From assembly GCA_965216845.1 (NCBI GenBank), contig OZ244200.1:2108001-2172000 (forward strand): 64,000 nucleotides of DNA, read 5' to 3'. The stretch comes from Panacagrimonas sp965216845. Its GTDB lineage: Bacteria; Pseudomonadota; Gammaproteobacteria; Nevskiales; Nevskiaceae. Shown here piece after piece: positions 20,447-29,953 of the stretch; position 1 is the first letter of the stretch; each line of letters begins with the position of its first letter. A program made the translations under genes and the position numbers. The notes beneath the pieces are model-generated. The model saw only the letters and a program-made list of their open reading frames with translations. It was not told the origin of the DNA and searched no databases.

Positions 20447-20466
20447 ATCGGTGAGTCGCGTGGGCT

Positions 20467-21093
20467 CTATACCTGCGTCATTCGCAAGTACGGACGGATC
20501 TCATCCCAACCTTGCGGGAACAGGCCGCTGGCTTCCTCATTGTTGATACTCGGCGGGATGATGACTTTTGCGCCGGGCGTCCAGTCTGCCGGGGTTGCGA
20601 CGCGGTGCTTGTCGCCGAGCTGAAGCGCGTCGATAACGCGAAGGATCTCGGCAAAATTGCGACCCACGCTCATCGGATAAGTCATCGTCAGCCGGATCTT
20701 CATCTCGGGATCGATGATGAATACCGAACGCACCGCGGCCGTCTCGCTCTGGCCGGGGTGAATCATGTCGTAGAGCTCAGCGATTCGACGATCCTTGTCG
20801 GCAACGATGGGAAAGCGCAGCGTCGTGTTTTGCGTGTCGTCGACGTCTTCAATCCACTTCAGATGCTCCTCGACCGAATCCGTCGACAAGCCGAGGGGTT
20901 TGACGTTGCGTGCTTCAAACTCAGGAGCAAGCTGTGCGGTGCGACCCATTTCGGTGGTGCAGACCGGCGTGAAGTCGGCGGGATGGCTGAAGAAAAACAC
21001 CCAGGACTGTCCGGCCCACTGGTGAAAGTCGATCTCGCCGGTCGTCGTGGCGATCTGAAAATTTGGCGCGGTATCACTTAGTCGAAGACTCAT
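20467..21093 (-). CDS. 1-Cys peroxiredoxin (Prx6 family)
   Basis: Reduces hydrogen peroxide and organic peroxides. The 208-residue product has the peroxidatic Cys45 in HPADFTPVCTTEMG, the supporting Arg in AVRSVFIIDP, and the long Prx6-type C-terminal domain (VATPADWTPGAKVIIPPS, FPQGW..IRPYLR). No resolving Cys is seen, consistent with the 1-Cys type. The ATG at 21093 has a good AGGAGA site, so it is preferred over an ATG 54 bases upstream. A sigma-54 promoter lies about 60-70 bases upstream, and a sigma-54 activator gene is divergent, resembling the LsfA/LsfR pair of Pseudomonas as I recall it. Confidence 0.92.
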   Translation of the reverse strand: MSLRLSDTAPNFQIATTTGEIDFHQWAGQSWVFFFSHPADFTPVCTTEMGRTAQLAPEFEARNVKPLGLSTDSVEEHLKWIEDVDDTQNTTLRFPIVADKDRRIAELYDMIHPGQSETAAVRSVFIIDPEMKIRLTMTYPMSVGRNFAEILRVIDALQLGDKHRVATPADWTPGAKVIIPPSINNEEASGLFPQGWDEIRPYLRMTQV

Positions 21094-21149
21094 GACTTTT
21101 CTCTCCTGATTTGCGGGTAAAAGGATGATCGGGTGGGGCTCCGGCATTC

Positions 21150-21166
21150 AGCTGAACCAGTGCCAC
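21150..21166 (-). promoter_or_regulatory. Sigma-54 (-24/-12) promoter of the peroxiredoxin gene
   Basis: On the minus strand TGGCACTGGTTCAGCT has the invariant GG (complement of 21163-21164) and GC (complement of 21151-21152) exactly ten bases apart, with a full TGGCAC -24 box. Transcription would start near 21139, about 45 bases before the peroxiredoxin ATG. Confidence 0.65.
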
Positions 21167-21227
21167 ACTCAGGAGATAAGGGGCAATACCCATGCCGATT
21201 CTGAGAAAAATCCTATATCACTGACTT

Positions 21228-21244
21228 AAATAGATAATCTATTT
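21228..21244. promoter_or_regulatory. Perfect palindrome, candidate enhancer for the sigma-54 activator
   Basis: AAATAGAT-A-ATCTATTT has perfect 8-bp arms around one base. It lies between the two divergent genes, about 80-90 bases upstream of the minus-strand sigma-54 promoter, the position expected for an upstream activator site. Confidence 0.5.
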
Positions 21245-21302
21245 TCAAAAGGTGCCCGGACCGCATGGCAGCGCCACTTGGAATGGCAGTATTGGCACGA
21301 AC

Positions 21303-21318
21303 TGGCACACCTTTGGCA
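21303..21318 (+). promoter_or_regulatory. Possible sigma-54 promoter of the activator gene
   Basis: TGGCACACCTTTGGCA has GG (21304-21305) and GC (21316-21317) ten bases apart, upstream of the regulator start at 21384. The -12 box is TGGC instead of TTGC, so this is weaker than the minus-strand promoter. It could allow autoregulation. Confidence 0.4.
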
Positions 21319-21383
21319 GTCCCAGAGCGATCCTGATAGGCTCATCGACTCCGGCCTTAGTCGGCCCCTTGGAGCACTGAGTG

Positions 21384-22697
21384 ATGACCGCAGAAATCCC
21401 TTCGGTTCAGGCGCTGATTGCGTACCTGGAACACGAATCGACGCCCATGATCGTGCTCGATCCCGAGTACAACATTCTCGCCGCCAACTCCGCCTACCAG
21501 CGACAGTTCAGCGACGGCAAAAAATCGCCCGTGGGTCAAAAATGCTTTCGCGTTTCACACCACTACAGCCTTCCATGTGACCAGGTCGGTGAGCACTGCC
21601 CGATGAAGCAGGCGCGCGAAACCCGCCAGCCAGATCGCGTATTGCACATACATCACACCCCCAGAGGTCAGGAGCACGTTGACGTGGAGCTGCGTCCAAT
21701 CCTTGATGATGCCGGCCAGGTCATCGCCTATGTGGAGCGACTCACCAGTGTCGATTCCGCTTCGGCGCAGCCGCGTGACGTCGGTTTGGTCGGGCGCTCG
21801 GAAGCATTCAATGCCGCAATCTCGGCGCTTCATCGTGCCGCGCCTGCGCAAATACCGGTCCTGCTGCAAGGAGAATCCGGAACCGGCAAAGAGTTGTTCG
21901 CTCGCGCCTTGCACCAGTCCAGCACCCGGGCTCGCGGGCCGCTGGTTGTGGTCGATTGCACGGGCCTGAGTGAAACCCTGTTCGAGAGTGAAGTGTTTGG
22001 TCATGAACGTGGCGCGTTCACAGGCGCGACGCAAAGAAAATTCGGGCTGGCCGAAACCGCACACGGCGGCACGCTCTTCCTGGACGAGATCGGCGATGTG
22101 CCTTTGCCCATGCAGGTCAAGCTGCTACGACTCATTGAGTCCGGCACGTTTCGCCGTGTCGGTAGCGTGGAGACCTTGCGTGCAGATTTTCGGCTCGTGG
22201 CTGCAACACATAAACCCCTTCTGGAGATGGTAGAGCAAGGCAGTTTCCGACAAGATCTGTATTACCGGATCAGTGCCTTTCCGATTCAGCTGCCAGCCTT
22301 GCGTGAACGGCCGGACGATATTCCGCTGCTGGTCGAAAGTTTATTGCAACGATTGGATGGGCAGCAGCCGATAGGAATTGAAAAGGAGGCCTTGCTCCTT
22401 CTCAAGAAATATCCATTTCCGGGAAACGTTCGCGAATTGAGAAATATTCTCGAACGCGCCCGATTGCTCGCCGGGGATGCATTAATCAGTGCACAGGATC
22501 TGCCGTCCACGCTTCAGGCTGGTGCTTCTGTTCCTCCAAGAAGTCACCGCTTAGTGGGCACCCGGCAGCAAGACGAGAAGAAGCGACTGTCCGAGGCGCT
22601 AGTCACGTTTGATGGCACGCGGAGCGAATTGGCGCAATCGCTGGGCATGAGCCAGCGGACGCTTTATCGAAGACTCAAATCGTACGGACTGGCGTAG
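21384..22697 (+). CDS. Sigma-54-dependent activator (PAS, AAA+, Fis-type HTH)
   Basis: A bacterial enhancer-binding protein of about 437 residues. An N-terminal PAS-like sensor (about 5-125) contains CFRVSHHYSLPCDQVGEHCPM with three Cys and several His, suggestive of a metal, haem or redox centre. The AAA+ domain has Walker A GESGTGKE near residue 163, the sigma-54-contacting GAFTGA near 210 and Walker B GTLFLDEIG. A Fis-type helix-turn-helix (LAQSLGMSQRTLYRRLKSYG) ends the protein. GTG 21381 directly precedes ATG 21384; the ATG is chosen. It is divergent from the peroxiredoxin gene, which it probably controls in response to peroxide or a redox signal (inference). Confidence 0.9.
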   Translation: MTAEIPSVQALIAYLEHESTPMIVLDPEYNILAANSAYQRQFSDGKKSPVGQKCFRVSHHYSLPCDQVGEHCPMKQARETRQPDRVLHIHHTPRGQEHVDVELRPILDDAGQVIAYVERLTSVDSASAQPRDVGLVGRSEAFNAAISALHRAAPAQIPVLLQGESGTGKELFARALHQSSTRARGPLVVVDCTGLSETLFESEVFGHERGAFTGATQRKFGLAETAHGGTLFLDEIGDVPLPMQVKLLRLIESGTFRRVGSVETLRADFRLVAATHKPLLEMVEQGSFRQDLYYRISAFPIQLPALRERPDDIPLLVESLLQRLDGQQPIGIEKEALLLLKKYPFPGNVRELRNILERARLLAGDALISAQDLPSTLQAGASVPPRSHRLVGTRQQDEKKRLSEALVTFDGTRSELAQSLGMSQRTLYRRLKSYGLA

Positions 22698-23087
22698 CGT
22701 AAAAAGCTCGCGAAGCAGCGCTTTCCTCTAATTCGAGCGTCAGGGCGCGCGGCCTGAACTCGAGTGCGTCAGGGGCGAGCCGGGGAGGCACAATTTTCCG
22801 ACCGATTGGGAAATCCCAGCTTCCAAAACGGTGGGCGATGAAGCCTCCGTTGTCCCCATCCGGGAAATTGATCGCAAATCCAGCGAGCTTTCCCCATTTG
22901 TTCGCGCCCGAAACCGCGAACAGTACAGGTTCCCGGAAGAGATCCAACAAGATTTCCGTCTATCACAAGTGATAAGACGCCATTATCATTGTTTAATTAT
23001 AGGGACTTTTTCATCAATTATACTAATAACGTAGTACATACCATGATAGTATGTAATGCAGTATGAAATAATCTGGGAGTGCACGAT
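22698..23087. other. Intergenic region upstream of the kfrA-like gene
   Basis: About 390 bases without a gene. The first 230 show nothing notable. From 22957 the sequence becomes AT-rich and holds an imperfect inverted repeat (CGTCTATCAC / GTGATAAGACG, 22957-22979) and the candidate kfrA operator described separately. Confidence 0.45.
23036..23054. promoter_or_regulatory. Candidate operator of the kfrA-like gene
   Basis: ACATAC-N7-GTATGT forms a dyad 34 bases before the kfrA-like start codon, in an AT-rich promoter-like stretch. KfrA proteins of plasmids repress their own promoters, so autoregulation through this site is plausible. Confidence 0.45.
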
Positions 23088-24146
23088 ATGGCACGCGCTG
23101 GCGTTTACAAGTGGGATGTGAAGGAAGCTCGGGATAAGCTCATCGAGCGGGGCCAGAATCCGTCGATCGACGCCGTGCGCATGGCGCTTGGAAATACCGG
23201 CTCAAAAACCACGATTCATCGATATTTGAAAGAGTTAGACGCAGATGAGAGCGCTCCGGATCACACGCCAGAAGGGCTCAGCGAGGCCCTGAGCACGCTG
23301 GTCAGCCAGCTGGCAGATCAGGTTCGCCGAGAAGCGACCCAGCAGCTCCAGGAGGCGACAGCGCAGCACAATGCTGCGACAGAACGATTTCATACCGATC
23401 TGACGACCGCCCAGCAGGAAGCCTCATGCTGGAAGGACAAGTTTGAGGATGCAGAAGTCAAGCTGGGCGAGCGATCGGCCGAGAATACGAAGCTGCAGGG
23501 AGCACTGACGAAGGTAGGGGCTGAGAATCAACGCTTAACTGATCAGCTGCGCTCCGCTGAAAAGCTGGCGGAAGAACAGGCCAAGCACTTCGAATCGAGC
23601 GAACGCAAGCACGAGCAAGCCAGGGAAGCCCTGGAACACTTCCGAACCATGGCCCGTGATCAACGTGAGCAGGAGCAACAGCGTCATGAGGGAGAGGTTC
23701 AAACCCTGCAGGCAGAGCTTCGAATTGTCCGGGATTCCCTGACCGAAAAGCAGTCGCAGATGACTGCGGTCACCAAAGAGGCGGCCGCATTGAGCAGCGA
23801 GCTTGCAGCTGTCAGGAAGGAACTCACAGAAGTGAAATGCCTCGCCACCCAGCTCGAAAAGGAGTCATCCAAGCTGCGTGAGCAGGTGGGCGCGGCAAAA
23901 GCGAGCGCTACATCGAGCCAGGCAGAAGCGAAGAAGGCAGCGGCAGACGCTGAGAAATTATCCGCGGAGTTGGAAACCAGCAGACGGCGGGAGCACGAAC
24001 TGGAAATTTCAGCGGCGAAGGATGCCGCGAAGGCGAACATCCTCGAGCAACGGTGTGAGGATCTACAAAAGACACTCGAATATGTCCGCGTTGACCTCGC
24101 TAGAGCTCAGCAGGAAGCAGTTCAGCGAGCCCTCCAGAACGGTTAG
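23088..24146 (+). CDS. KfrA-like DNA-binding protein with long coiled coil
   Basis: A 352-residue protein with the KfrA N-terminal DNA-binding domain (about 1-55: VKEARDKLIERGQNPSIDAV, MALGNTGSKTTIHRYLKEL). An almost continuous alpha-helical coiled coil, rich in Glu, Gln, Ala and Lys, follows from about residue 60 to the end. In IncP plasmids KfrA is an autoregulated DNA-binding protein with a role in plasmid stability and segregation. Here it is single, with no partition genes beside it, and may be a leftover from a plasmid or integrative element. The ATG at 23088 follows GGGAG by 8 bases. Confidence 0.85.
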   Translation: MARAGVYKWDVKEARDKLIERGQNPSIDAVRMALGNTGSKTTIHRYLKELDADESAPDHTPEGLSEALSTLVSQLADQVRREATQQLQEATAQHNAATERFHTDLTTAQQEASCWKDKFEDAEVKLGERSAENTKLQGALTKVGAENQRLTDQLRSAEKLAEEQAKHFESSERKHEQAREALEHFRTMARDQREQEQQRHEGEVQTLQAELRIVRDSLTEKQSQMTAVTKEAAALSSELAAVRKELTEVKCLATQLEKESSKLREQVGAAKASATSSQAEAKKAAADAEKLSAELETSRRREHELEISAAKDAAKANILEQRCEDLQKTLEYVRVDLARAQQEAVQRALQNG

Positions 24147-24517
24147 AACGTTGTTTATTCCGTGGTCGGACGTTCGATTGATAGAAAATAGGCCTGTAGA
24201 GGCCTAAATTCGACTGATACCATAACTCATTGTTTTTATTGACGTTGATTTAATCTAGTATTGCAACCTATTGATTGCATTGACAATCAAGAACGTGGTG
24301 TTTTCCCTGTAGGGTCAGATAACCCCAGATTGGGCGGATCACAAGGCCGAAATCCGGCCGATTCAGCCAACTAAGCCACTGCATCAAGGTGACGCCCGCA
24401 GTGACGCGAGACGCGGCCTGTCAGGCGCTTGCGGCAATGCGCCTTTACCAATGCAAAAGTCAATGAGCCTTGGGCGCAGCAACAAGCAAAGGGTTTGCCG
24501 GCAGGCCTGGTCAACGA
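24147..24517. other. Intergenic region after kfrA, no gene seen
   Basis: About 370 bases between the ends of kfrA and the convergent BCCT transporter gene. No reading frame with coding character, no clear terminator and no repeat of the window's families were found. Confidence 0.45.
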
Positions 24518-26032
24518 TCAGGTGCCTGCCTGCTGTTGCGCAAGGTAACTGCTCAGACCTTTGCGCAGGCTGTACATCATCACCAGCAGTACCAGGGCAA
24601 AAGGTAGTCCGGTGAGTACGCTTCCCGCCTGCAAGGCCTTGAGGCCGCCGGTCATCAACAGTGCGGCGGCCACCACGCCTTCGAGTGAGGCCCAGTAGAT
24701 TTTCTGTCTGACCGGCGGATTGGGATGGCCGCCCGAGGCAATGGTGTCAATCACCAGGGAGCCGGAATCCGAGGAAGTGACGAAAAACGCGATGACCACA
24801 AAGATCGCCAAGGCCGATGAAATGGCCGCCAGCGGTAATTCGGCCAGTAGGGCATACAGGGCCGTTGCCATATCGGCATTTACCGCAGCAAGAATGTCGG
24901 CACCGCCATCCAGCTGCAATTTCAAGGCGGTCCCGCCAAAAACGCTTAGCCAGATCGCCGTCAACAGCGTTGGGAACAGCAACACAACGGCGACGAATTC
25001 ACGGATCGTGCGGCCTCTGGAAATGCGCGCGATGAACATTCCCACGAAGGGGCTCCAGGCAATCCACCAGGCCCAGTAGAAAATGGTCCAGGAATGCTGC
25101 CATTGGGTGCCTTGGTAGGATTCGGTCCAGGTCGACAGACGCAGGATATTCTGCGCATAACTGCCCAGATTCTGCAGTAGTGAATCCAGCAGAAAAAATG
25201 TTGGTCCCGCCAGAAACAGGAACAACAGCAGGCCGCAGGCGGCAATCATGTTGATCTGCGATAACCGTTTGACGCCCTTTTCGATACCCAGCACCACCGA
25301 GCTCACCGCCACCAGGGTGATGCCGGCAATAATCAATACCTGGGTGGTGGCGGATAGCGGAATTCCAAACAGAGTGGATAGACCTGCATTGACCTGTTGG
25401 GCGCCCAGCCCAAGCGAAGTCGCCAGTCCGAACAGGGTTGCCAGTACCGCCAGAATATCGATCAGGTGCCCTTGCCAGCCATGCACCTTGTCACCCAGTA
25501 AGGGATAAAACGCCGACCGAATGGTCAGCGGCAAGCCCTGGTTATAGGCGAAAAAAGCCAGTGCCAGACCGATGACGGCGTAAATGCCCCAGGCATGCAA
25601 ACCCCAGTGAAAGAAGGTCACCGTCATGGCCATGGATGCGGCCTCGGCGGATTCGGCCGTCACCCCCAGGGGTGGCTGGGCATAGTGATACATGGGTTCG
25701 GCGACGGCCCAGAATACCAGCCCGATTCCCATGCCGGCGCTGAAGAGCATGGCGATCCAGCCCCATCGCGAGAACTCGGGCCGCGCCGAGTCTCCGCCCA
25801 GGCGGATGCCCGCATAACGCGAGAACATCAACCACAATGCAAACAGCAGGAACAGATTCACACTCAGGATATAGACCCAGCCGGCATAGGTGCTGAATGC
25901 CTGCTGGGTCGTGTCGAAGGCTGTCCCGAGTTGTTTGGAATAGAAAATGCTCAGGCCCACGAACAGCAAGATCAACATAGACGATAACCAGAAAACCTTG
26001 GGCTGGATGGTGGCTTGTTGATCAGCTTTCAT
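24518..26032 (-). CDS. BCCT-family compatible-solute transporter
   Basis: A 504-residue, 12-helix inner-membrane symporter of the betaine/carnitine/choline transporter family. Signatures: GMGIGLVFWAVAEPMYHYAQPP near residue 100 (the GMGIG loop of Na+-coupled betaine carriers), FHWGLHAWGIYAVIGLALAFF, and the Trp-rich substrate region FYWAWWIAWSPFVGMFIARISRGRTIRE near residue 320. It would import glycine betaine, ectoine or a related solute under osmotic stress. The C-terminal tail is short, so an osmosensory tail like that of BetP is absent. It is the last gene of the long operon, 13 bases after metK. Confidence 0.92.
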   Translation of the reverse strand: MKADQQATIQPKVFWLSSMLILLFVGLSIFYSKQLGTAFDTTQQAFSTYAGWVYILSVNLFLLFALWLMFSRYAGIRLGGDSARPEFSRWGWIAMLFSAGMGIGLVFWAVAEPMYHYAQPPLGVTAESAEAASMAMTVTFFHWGLHAWGIYAVIGLALAFFAYNQGLPLTIRSAFYPLLGDKVHGWQGHLIDILAVLATLFGLATSLGLGAQQVNAGLSTLFGIPLSATTQVLIIAGITLVAVSSVVLGIEKGVKRLSQINMIAACGLLLFLFLAGPTFFLLDSLLQNLGSYAQNILRLSTWTESYQGTQWQHSWTIFYWAWWIAWSPFVGMFIARISRGRTIREFVAVVLLFPTLLTAIWLSVFGGTALKLQLDGGADILAAVNADMATALYALLAELPLAAISSALAIFVVIAFFVTSSDSGSLVIDTIASGGHPNPPVRQKIYWASLEGVVAAALLMTGGLKALQAGSVLTGLPFALVLLVMMYSLRKGLSSYLAQQQAGT

Positions 26033-26045
26033 GGTCTGCCCCGAA

Positions 26046-27206
<1,161 letters not shown>

Positions 27207-27271
27207 GAGATTTCTCCAGGTAACAGAAGCCCATGCCGCCAATTCAGCGGCGATGGAAAAAAGAAACAAGA

Positions 27272-27706
27272 TTATTCGGGTTTACGAAAATGCAGGATGC
27301 CCCAGGACAGGTAGCCCTTGCCCCCGGCATCAATCCAGTGGCCCAGCCCCTGAATCATGCGGTCCATGTACTGGTCCGATATTTTGCCGGCAAGCGCCGT
27401 ACGGCGCTTGCTCAGTTCCTGGCGCACGCGGCGATAGTAGTGCATACGAGCGGACCCGCCGTAACCGGCGCCGACATCGATGATCCGGGTTTGCTTGTTC
27501 AGGCCGGCCTGATACTGGCGCGCCATTGCGTCGACGGTGCGCTGTGAGGCGCGTGCAATGTCCTCGTCGGGTTGGTCGTAAATGCCGACATGAATATCTT
27601 CGCCGCCCCAGGCGTGATAGTAGAAGTTATCGGCATCATCGCTGTCGTAATATTCCTGTGCGGTCCTGATAACCTCCGAATGGTCTTCGCTCACAAGGTC
27701 AGGCAT
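27272..27706 (-). pseudogene. Dimethylglycine/sarcosine N-methyltransferase with internal deletion
   Basis: The 144-residue frame joins the two ends of an SDMT-type enzyme (usual length about 280). The N-terminal part is AQEYYDSDDADNFYYHAWGG, then GEDIHVGIYDQ, ending with SAM motif I DVGAGYGGSAR at residues 77-87. The C-terminal part begins HYYRRVRQEL and ends LGHWIDAGGKGYLSWGILHF. Roughly 135 central residues, including the rest of the SAM site and the substrate pocket, are missing, with the junction near 27445. The frame is preserved, so a short protein could still be made but should be inactive. The start overlaps the preceding fragment by 16 bases. Confidence 0.8.
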
Positions 27707-27900
27707 CCATCGATGCACTTCGCCTCGGTGACGTGGATGAAGAAGTCTGGTTCGGGTTCGTGGCGGGTTTGCTGCAAGCCATCGTCGGGGGTCACACACT
27801 CAAAATCTACTTGTTGGGTCAGGCGTTTCGTATCGGATTCGCGGACGGCCAGCGGACTTTCGCCATGATCCGGTCTGGTTTGCTTGTTCAGCGTCATCAT
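27691..27900 (-). pseudogene. Glycine/sarcosine N-methyltransferase with internal deletion
   Basis: A 69-residue frame whose start overlaps the asnB-like stop (ATGA, 27897-27900). Residues 1-24 (ESPLAVRESDT) match the N-terminus of halophile GSMT enzymes. From about residue 25 it continues with the C-terminal end (KRLTQQVDFE, then HEPEPDFFIHVTEA). About 195 residues with the entire catalytic domain are gone, with the junction near 27830. Intact GSMT methylates glycine to sarcosine and dimethylglycine, the first steps of de novo betaine synthesis. The gene order GSMT-SDMT-metK supports the identification. The call rests on remembered family sequences. Confidence 0.7.
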
Positions 27901-29951
27901 ACGCCTGCATTGTGATTGTTCTGGATCGATCCGGATCGTGATTGACTGACGTGCCACCCCAGCGCTGCCGCTCTGCTGCGGGCCAGTGCCGGAATGTCAC
28001 TGGCGATGAAGTGCTGATGCAGAACCTGTACACCGATCAGGTGGTTGATCACTGCATCGAGTTGCGTCTGGGTGGCGGCGGTGGTGTCGGGCGCTTCATG
28101 CAGCCTGAACAGGGCTTCGACGCCGTTGGTATCCAGCAGGCCGGCTGCTTCAAGCGCGGACGGATTCAGGTGGCGCCGGGCCAGCTCCCGCATGGCTTTC
28201 CATTTTTTGGGATCGGTATGGGCCGGCGGCGCCATGAAAGCGAACTTTTCGCGCTTGTACAGGGTTTGCGGAAGCAATCCCTTCATGGCTTCACGCAGCA
28301 CGTATTTCTCGGTACGGCCGTGGATGCGCATCGAGGGTGGCAGCGTGGCGGCGTATTCGGCCAGATGGTGATCGAGGAAAGGCGGGCGGGCTTCCATGGC
28401 ATTGGCCATGTCCACCCGGTCACCGCCCCAGGTGAGGATCTGACCTTCCAGCATGGTCTTGATCCAGACGTACTGGGCCCGGTCCAGGGGGTGCCGGTTC
28501 CTGAGTGCATCACCATCCAGGGCCGCGGCGATGGCGGCGCCGGGCGAGTAATCAGCCAGCGCTTGCCGATGCTCGGGGTGCAGCAGGGCCGGAACATGGG
28601 TGCTGCTGGCCAGCCACGGCTGCAGGCAGGATGGCGTAAAGCCGACTTTGCTGGTGAGCGCTGCGTCCTCGACGCTCTGCTCGGCCAGCATCGCACCGCT
28701 GAACAGCTTGTTGTTCTCGGCCAGCAACGTCTCCCATTGTTTGCGCTCGGCTGACGAGAGGTGGTCAAGTCCATGCAGGAACAGGTCACGCCGGAAGGCC
28801 GGGTAGCCGCCGAACAATTCATCGGAACCCTCACCCGTGAGTACCACCTTGTAGCCAGTCTGGTTCACCCGGCGGCTCATCAGCAGTTTGGCAACGCCCA
28901 GGGTGTTGTAAATCGTGCGCTCGGTGTGCCAGAGAGTTTCCTCGAAATGGTCGTATAGATGGTCCGCCTCCAGACGCAGGATCTCCTGGTCAGCGCCGGC
29001 GGCCTCGGCCATTTCGGTGGCAATCGGCGTTTCATCATAGTCGGCACTGTCAAAGCCGATGGTAAAGGCCTTGACCGAGCCCTGCGTGCTGGCCGCCGCC
29101 ATGCCGACGATGGCACACGAATCGATGCCGCCCGACAGGTAACAACCGACCGGTACGTCGGCCTCCAGACGTAGCTGCACGGCTTCGATCAGCCGTTCGC
29201 GGACACCTTCGATGTATTCATTTTCATCGGCGGGTTTGCCGCGCGCGTCCTGTTCCGGGAACGGCATGTCCCAGTATCGGCGTTGCTCGATCCGCAAGCG
29301 GCCGTTGCCTCGCCGCACCGTCAGCACATGGCCGGGCTTGACCTGGTGCACGCCGGTGAAGGCAGTCGTGCCGGGCACCATGGTCTGCATCAGTTGATGA
29401 TACAGCCCGGCGGCGTCGAACTGGCGCGTCATTGCGGGGTGGGCAAACAGTACCTTGAGTTCGGAACCGAACACCAGGCCGCCTTCAATCTCGGCCCAGT
29501 ACAGCGGCTTGATGCCGAAGCGGTCACGGACCAGATGCAGCGTGTCCTGTTCACGATCATGCAGGGCGAAGGCAAACTCGCCGCGCAGATGGGGCAAAGT
29601 GCCATCCAGTCCCAGTCGCGGATAGAGGTTGAGGATGATCTCGGAGTCGCTCTTGGTCTTGAAGCGCGCGCCGCGTGCCGACAGGTCCGTGCGCAGGCGC
29701 TGGTAATCGTAGAGCTCGCCGTTCTTGGTCAGCATCAACTTGCCATCTGATGACACAAACGGCTGCCGGCCACGCTCCTGATCCAGGTCGATAATGGACA
29801 GGCGGGCATGGCTGAAGCCGACACCTTCCATCGCCTGCCAGCCAAAGCCATCGGGTCCGCGGTGATACTGGATGGCCGCCATCGCGACCAGCGTTTCAGC
29901 GTCGACCGGGTGGTCCCGGTCTGCGTAGATGAATCCGGCGATTCCACACAT
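27897..29951 (-). CDS. AsnB-like glutamine-dependent amidotransferase
   Basis: A 684-residue asparagine-synthase-family enzyme (E. coli AsnB 554). The N-terminal class II glutaminase has the catalytic Cys2 in MCGIAGF, YHRGPDG and NGELYDY. The synthetase domain has the PP-loop YLSGGIDSC near residue 270 and LTGEGSDELFGGY near 400. It would adenylate a carboxylate and transfer glutamine nitrogen to form an amide. It starts two bases after the carbamoyltransferase gene, in an osmolyte operon. I therefore infer that it amidates a carbamoyl-amino acid, much as an AsnB homologue (AsnO) amidates the dipeptide in N-acetylglutaminylglutamine amide synthesis. Ordinary asparagine synthesis is not excluded. 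Confidence 0.85.
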   Translation of the reverse strand: MCGIAGFIYADRDHPVDAETLVAMAAIQYHRGPDGFGWQAMEGVGFSHARLSIIDLDQERGRQPFVSSDGKLMLTKNGELYDYQRLRTDLSARGARFKTKSDSEIILNLYPRLGLDGTLPHLRGEFAFALHDREQDTLHLVRDRFGIKPLYWAEIEGGLVFGSELKVLFAHPAMTRQFDAAGLYHQLMQTMVPGTTAFTGVHQVKPGHVLTVRRGNGRLRIEQRRYWDMPFPEQDARGKPADENEYIEGVRERLIEAVQLRLEADVPVGCYLSGGIDSCAIVGMAAASTQGSVKAFTIGFDSADYDETPIATEMAEAAGADQEILRLEADHLYDHFEETLWHTERTIYNTLGVAKLLMSRRVNQTGYKVVLTGEGSDELFGGYPAFRRDLFLHGLDHLSSAERKQWETLLAENNKLFSGAMLAEQSVEDAALTSKVGFTPSCLQPWLASSTHVPALLHPEHRQALADYSPGAAIAAALDGDALRNRHPLDRAQYVWIKTMLEGQILTWGGDRVDMANAMEARPPFLDHHLAEYAATLPPSMRIHGRTEKYVLREAMKGLLPQTLYKREKFAFMAPPAHTDPKKWKAMRELARRHLNPSALEAAGLLDTNGVEALFRLHEAPDTTAATQTQLDAVINHLIGVQVLHQHFIASDIPALARSRAAALGWHVSQSRSGSIQNNHNAGV

Positions 29952-29953
29952 GG

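Noticed and set aside
23070..23083. TGGGAGTG as a third guaA-type att core
   Set aside because: Only eight bases match, and they form the ribosome binding site of the kfrA-like gene.
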